Source of the DNA: Neckera pumila
Taxonomy: Eukaryota > Streptophyta > Bryopsida > Hypnales > Neckeraceae
DNA length: 64,000 bases
Reading direction: 5' to 3'
Assembly: GCA_963969595.1 (NCBI GenBank)
Contig: OZ018417.1
Coordinates: 13,270,501-13,334,500, forward strand
Shown: positions 59,665 through 64,000 of the stretch, one piece after another
Numbering within the stretch: position 1 is the first letter of the stretch
Layout of the letters: every line of letters begins with the position of its first letter
Notes under the pieces: generated by a model
The model's input: the letters and a program-made list of their open reading frames with translations, nothing else
Told to the model about the DNA's origin: nothing
Databases searched by the model: none
Position numbers and translations under genes: made by a program

Positions 59665-62079
59665 TGTGAATTATATTCTGCACTTTCACAAAACCCAAGA
59701 AACAATAGTATAGGGGTTCTTTGTTCTAGGGAAAGGTTTAATCAGTTTAGCGTTTTATGACTAAAAGTCATTTACAAATAGATTTATATTTACAAGTTTA
59801 GTATAATATTATATCAATCTTATTCCCGTGTGTAAAATTTGTTGGCTAGTCCATTACCAATGTATGTATAAAGTCCCAGTCCTATATAGTGTTCTAAGGG
59901 AAGTCAAATCATTCTTTGTCAAATAAATTAGGTTTTGTCAAATGAATCTTATATGATGCATGCATTAGGACGTAATTATAACAAGATAGTATTGATGAAA
60001 TAGTACACAAAATTCATTCATTATACCGTTTTATGTTTAGGTCAAATTGTCCAGTCAATCTGCAACTATCACGTTCATGCAAAAATGTCTAGCGATTCCA
60101 TATTCTATGTCAAATGATTCCCAGTTGTGAAATGTATGATGATGTCAAATAGTTCTTAATCTTTTTGCTTTTGCCAAATTATGTCAAATAAATCCAAATT
60201 CATTGTTAATCTTTGAAAATATACAAAACATTAATTGAATCAATTTGCAATTTACACGTAAACACATAAACTTATGACCAAGATTTAAACAATTATTTAT
60301 AATAAAATATTGACAATTCTAAAACTAAGTCTTGATTAAAATCACAACAAAACACCAAGGTACCAAAACATGGAACAATTCAAGAAATAATAAATAATTA
60401 AATAATTAAACGATTCAGCTTAACCTGTGAGCCCAAGCCCAAAACTGCCAAGCCTGAACCCGTGGTCAAGAGGGCCCCAAACCATCCTAGGGACCCCAAG
60501 ACCGACCGTCAAACCCCATGACCGTGTGACTGGACCCCAAAGCCGTGTGCCGAATCCTTGTGTGGCAAGCTCGTCGGAGTCGCAGACTGCCAGCCGCGCC
60601 TCGTCAAATTTGACTCTTGGTTTACGAAATTTGATCCACCTTGTTCAGGAAGGCAAACAATTGATCATTGCAACCCATCCCATCTCACAATTTTGACCAC
60701 TTCAAGAAATCTCAGTGAAGAATCCCAGCTTCACAGCGAACATGTTCTCCACCAATTCATGAATTGAATTTAGGAATTTGGTTGTATGATTATTAGGAAT
60801 CCTAATCCAGATTACAGTAACCAACAAATTGCCCACTTATTCAACCTCAAGCTTCCCAAATTCTCAAAACTAATTACAATACCTACACGATTTGAGCCAG
60901 GATTCAAAATCCCTAACTCAGGACGTCCGACTAAGCTGCTGCAACTACCAATTTTGAGAGAGTTGCCCAATCGAATGTAATTTCTTTGCGATTTATGCTC
61001 ATATGATTCAATCTTCCCATTTCGCTAATCAGAATTCCAATGTCTGGGGGGAGATTTCGTCATGAGCCTTTAAAGATTTTTACCAATGCAGTCGCAGCAC
61101 TTTGAACTGTAGCCTTGAAGATTTTGTAAATTTGGAGATTACAATATCGATTCCTCAACTGAATGTTTAATCGTTCCACCTTGTTCTAATCTCTCAAGTC
61201 GGAGGTTTGCAGTTGATTGAGCAATCAGTAAAGAATAAAATAAAATAAAAATTCTCAATTTTAATCATGTTACCTAGTAGGACTGGTGTTTTGATCTTGG
61301 GCTCCACAGCGCACCTGCTTCAATCGTTCAGCACTGCAATTGGCTGTCGCACTTCAAGGACCAGATCTTGCCACATTTCGAATTTTGAATTTCAATTTGC
61401 CATCCTTTGATCCAGATCACAGCTCTCTCACTGATCGTCCAACTAGCACCGAGAAAATTGTTCCGTTCAATCACGCCACAGAAGATTTTGATCACACAAC
61501 AAACGCCATCTCGGTAAAAGAAAACTCAAGAATCTAGAATGCATACACTCTACTCTGAGAATTACAATCTCTCTTCTTGGAATGTTCTGATCGATCAATC
61601 AATAACTTAAAAAAAAATATTCCACAGCAATTCACAGAGGTAAAACAACCCTAATCTCAGAAATACTGAGTTTCGAAGATACAACGAGCAATAGGTTACA
61701 TAACAATTGCAATACAATTCAAACAATAATAATCACAAATAGATAATCACCAAAAGAACACAATGCAAAAATAATAATAATATTTTAAGAATTTTGGGTC
61801 TTACAAATGCCAATGTTTCACATTTTGAAATTTCTATTTATAATTTTTGATTTTCAAAGATTTGAATGGGTGCAAATGGTCGCACCCCATTCATCCATTT
61901 TGAGTTTCATTTTTGTTTTTATTTTTTTTCCGTCCATCCTAATAAAATATCCCTATTTTCACTTATAGGCAACTTTTTACTTTAAAAGCACTTTATTTCT
62001 AACTTTTGCTCCACTAAGGGGCCCCTAAGTGCCTAATCTTCTAAAAAGCACTATTTTCCTAAAAAGTTTCAAGTCTACA
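59665..62079 (-). mobile_element. 2.4-kb LTR (copy 2), probably the 3' LTR of a minus-strand retrotransposon
   Basis: Bounded by TGTGAATTATATTC...CAAGTCTACA on the plus strand and homologous to 55296-57554. On the minus strand it is preceded by a purine-rich AAGTAGGGGGCTA, which could be the polypurine tract, and the ORFs at 62111-63996 end only 31 bases upstream. Flanks (agaacaat and tagcc) do not match, so it is not a solo LTR with its duplication inside the window; the element would continue beyond 64 kb. Confidence 0.55.
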
Positions 62080-62110
62080 TAGCCCCCTACTTAGCCTATT
62101 GACGTCCCTG

Positions 62111-62989
62111 TCAATAGAACCTGGGTCTCTTGTTCCTGTTGTTGTCTTGCTGGCAAATTCTCTTTTTGTGTGCCTTGGCCACTATCTTGCTGACCTCATC
62201 GTCACGTTCTAGCAATCCTGGGTTGTTGGTGCCTTGGCATAGTAGCCACTTCGTCATATAGTTGTGACGAGATATCCCGAACTCATTTATGAAGCAAAGG
62301 TGCGGACCCCATAGAAAATGACTGAGACACATAATCTCCACCAATCGTTGCCAACGGGTGCTTTTGTACTACATCTTCACCATGATATGGAACTCATGTC
62401 GTAAGTTGTTGAACTTATTGACATTTATAATAACATGATGATCTTCACATACCATCCTGAGACAGTCACAAAACACAGCTGCCCAAAAACATACTGGATC
62501 AGTGTGTGTGATATGCTCCATGTGAAATGCTTTATAGGCTTCAACACAAGATGCCGAAGTCTCAAATGATCCTGGAATATGTGGCCAATTGTATTCTACA
62601 TAATCAATTGTAGCATGAGGGCTCCATTTGTAACGCCTTTTATACGGACAAAAGTGGTTACGAGTTACCATTGCTGCTGGCGGATTCTCTTGCCATCTTG
62701 AAGATATCTTCATGTATACTTGGTCATATGGCTTGTGTTCAGTAACTAATAACCCATAGGCTTCAACAAGCCATTCTAAGGCTTTCCAAGAAGGAATTGG
62801 TCTTTCAATAGATGTATTATCAAACATATGATAGTATTGTCCCAGAAAGTGGTAAATAAGAGGCGATCCTTGAACTGGAGTCTTTAATATAATCCAAGTC
62901 GTAGGCTCATAAGTAGTAGGCGGTAGTCCAAACATAGATACTTCTTGGACATAATTTATAAGCAAACTTCCTCTTTCAAGAGCATCCAA
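62111..62989 (-). CDS. unknown protein, C-terminal part, possibly retrotransposon-encoded
   Basis: Open blocks 62989-62369 and 62344-62111 are separated by a stop. The first encodes a Trp/Tyr-rich globular segment: LERGSLLINYVQEVSMFGLP, PLIYHFLGQYYHMFDN, SRWQENPPAAMVTRNHFCPY, CFWAAVFCDCLRMVCEDHHV. The second ends in a basic tail (RICQQDNNRNKRPRFY). It may join the upstream block 63513-62956 through an intron with GTGAGT (about 63058) and an AG before ACTTTGGAT (about 63000), although the phase does not fit perfectly. No family recognised. Position just before the LTR suggests an ORF of that retrotransposon; a host gene is the alternative. Confidence 0.4.
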
Positions 62990-64000
62990 AGTCTTGGATA
63001 ATTTGATATACCCGTTTTGAATATTATATATATAGTGACTACTGTAGCAGTCAACTCACCTCTTTGCGCAACAGCTTCACGGTTAGTCAGTGCAATCAAC
63101 AAAGAAATGATATCACCTTGGTTCCTCATATGTTCTTGTAATTGTGCCATCTCTAATTTCCACTTATTCTTGGTTTCTCTATCAGCCAAGAAATCTGGAT
63201 TGATTTGAGTGTGTTTGTGTGCAATTCGGACTTTTCTCTTGGGTATGTTCAACAAATCCTCACGCCGACGCTGACTCAATTCTTTCTCTAGATTTACATA
63301 ATATAATAAGGCTCTTGCTCCCAAATCAGCAATAGGGTAGAAAAGGGCTGACCAATGGGTCAAAATGAGATCACCTCGTACGATCATCTCACAAAGAAGA
63401 TTCTGCATGTTGTCAAACTTGGCTGCAGTCTCCCATGCCTCCTCAAATTGGTCTTCTGATATCTTTTGACCTTTTTCAAAAGTGTATATACTCAGAGATA
63501 TAATACACTGCAACTCATAAGCTCAAAACAGAGAAAAGGTAGGAGCTGAATCTCGCTGGTGTTGCCATATGCACTGTTGGATTCCACCAACCAAATCCAT
63601 AGTAGTGTCCAACTCTTTGTGCAGCTCATCATTGATACTTACCAATAATCATATAGTTTGCTCTAGTTCTTTTACTCTTAGTGTAGTACTGAGTGTCTCT
63701 AGCTTTTGGATTCTAGATTGATTCTTAACTTCTTCCAATTGACACTTAAGGCTTGTAATCTCTTCTTGCATCTCGTCTGCTTGAGATTCCAAGAGCTGAC
63801 AAAGTTGGTCTATTTTATTCTTTTGTACTTGAAGCTTTTCATTCTCTGATTTTAAATCTTGATATTCTTGTGTTTTTGTTTTCAAGAGAAAGTCGGTTTC
63901 TCGAAACATATCTTGTAATTTGATTCTTGAAACCTCTTGTTTCCATACTTGGTCTTGCCAAGCAATCTCTTTAGTTTTATAAGAGTCTATCTCCAAATTT
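62990..64000 (-). CDS. coiled-coil protein, runs off the window edge
   Basis: Block 63996-63649 is a long coiled coil (heptads such as TKTQEYQDLKSENEKLQVQK and LCQLLESQADEMQEEITSLK). After a stop near 63649 come LVSINDELHKELDTTMDLVG and, from 63513, a mixed helical region: EDQFEEAWETAAKFDNMQNL, ADLGARALLYYVNLEKELSQ, RRREDLLNIPKRKVRIAHKH, NKWKLEMAQLQEHMRN, SLLIALTNREAVAQR. The stop at 63649 and the next near 63520 may be in introns or be mutations. Probably one gene with the block at 62989-62111. The true start lies beyond the window. Confidence 0.4.

Noticed and set aside
55296..62079. One LTR retrotransposon with 55296-57554 and 59665-62079 as its two LTRs
   Set aside because: The left LTR is flanked on both sides by one continuous TTAA-bounded element, so it is a solo insertion. 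The outer flanks of the pair do not match, and no primer-binding site or pol lies between.

Overview
The window looks like a transposon-rich, AT-rich plant nuclear region. Evidence for a plant: a four-exon arabinogalactan/extensin-like gene with signal peptide and GPI-type tail, a glyoxal-oxidase-type copper radical oxidase, a starch-synthase-IV-like relic, a Stowaway-type MITE with CTCCCTCC ends, CACTA and PIF/Harbinger elements, and GT-AG introns. The presence of piggyBac and Tc1 (DD34E) relics makes me lean to a seed-free plant or streptophyte alga, but the sequence alone does not fix the species.

Layout. 0-11.3 kb is the main genic block: a possible small secreted protein (about 0.7-1.1 kb, minus), a six-exon FAD-dependent monooxygenase (8209-4777, minus, 438 aa, all junctions in phase) and a single-exon copper radical oxidase (11214-9223, minus). 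11.3-19.7 kb is mostly non-coding, with MITEs, a long (GTT)n tract and a 37-bp-arm foldback. 19.7-21.6 kb holds the AGP-like gene (minus, 236 aa). 22.7-33.3 kb carries several MITE families and a broken starch synthase gene (26.7-29.4 kb, minus). A compact three-exon gene of unknown function (119 aa) lies at 34430-34977 (plus).

36-64 kb is a transposon graveyard: a piggyBac transposase relic; a Tc1 transposase relic split by a 1,579-bp CACTA element with a clean AAA duplication; an unidentified degenerate minus-strand gene; a gag-like relic; a Harbinger transposase relic with two in-frame stops; many short elements bounded by TTAACCC...GGGTTAA; a solo LTR nested inside one of them; a broken gene with a Cys/His-rich region followed by a 2-oxoglutarate/Fe(II)-dioxygenase-like region; a second LTR of the same family; and minus-strand coiled-coil ORFs running off the right edge.

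The best candidates for something new are (1) the family of roughly 930-bp TTAA-bounded elements, which I read as non-autonomous piggyBac-type elements and which occur in the same window as a piggyBac transposase relic; (2) the broken Cys/His-rich plus 2OG-dioxygenase-like gene at 58.0-59.7 kb; and (3) the layered insertion history (CACTA into Tc1, LTR into TTAA element, MITEs into genes), which can be read to the base. All exon models are by eye, without transcript or homology searches.
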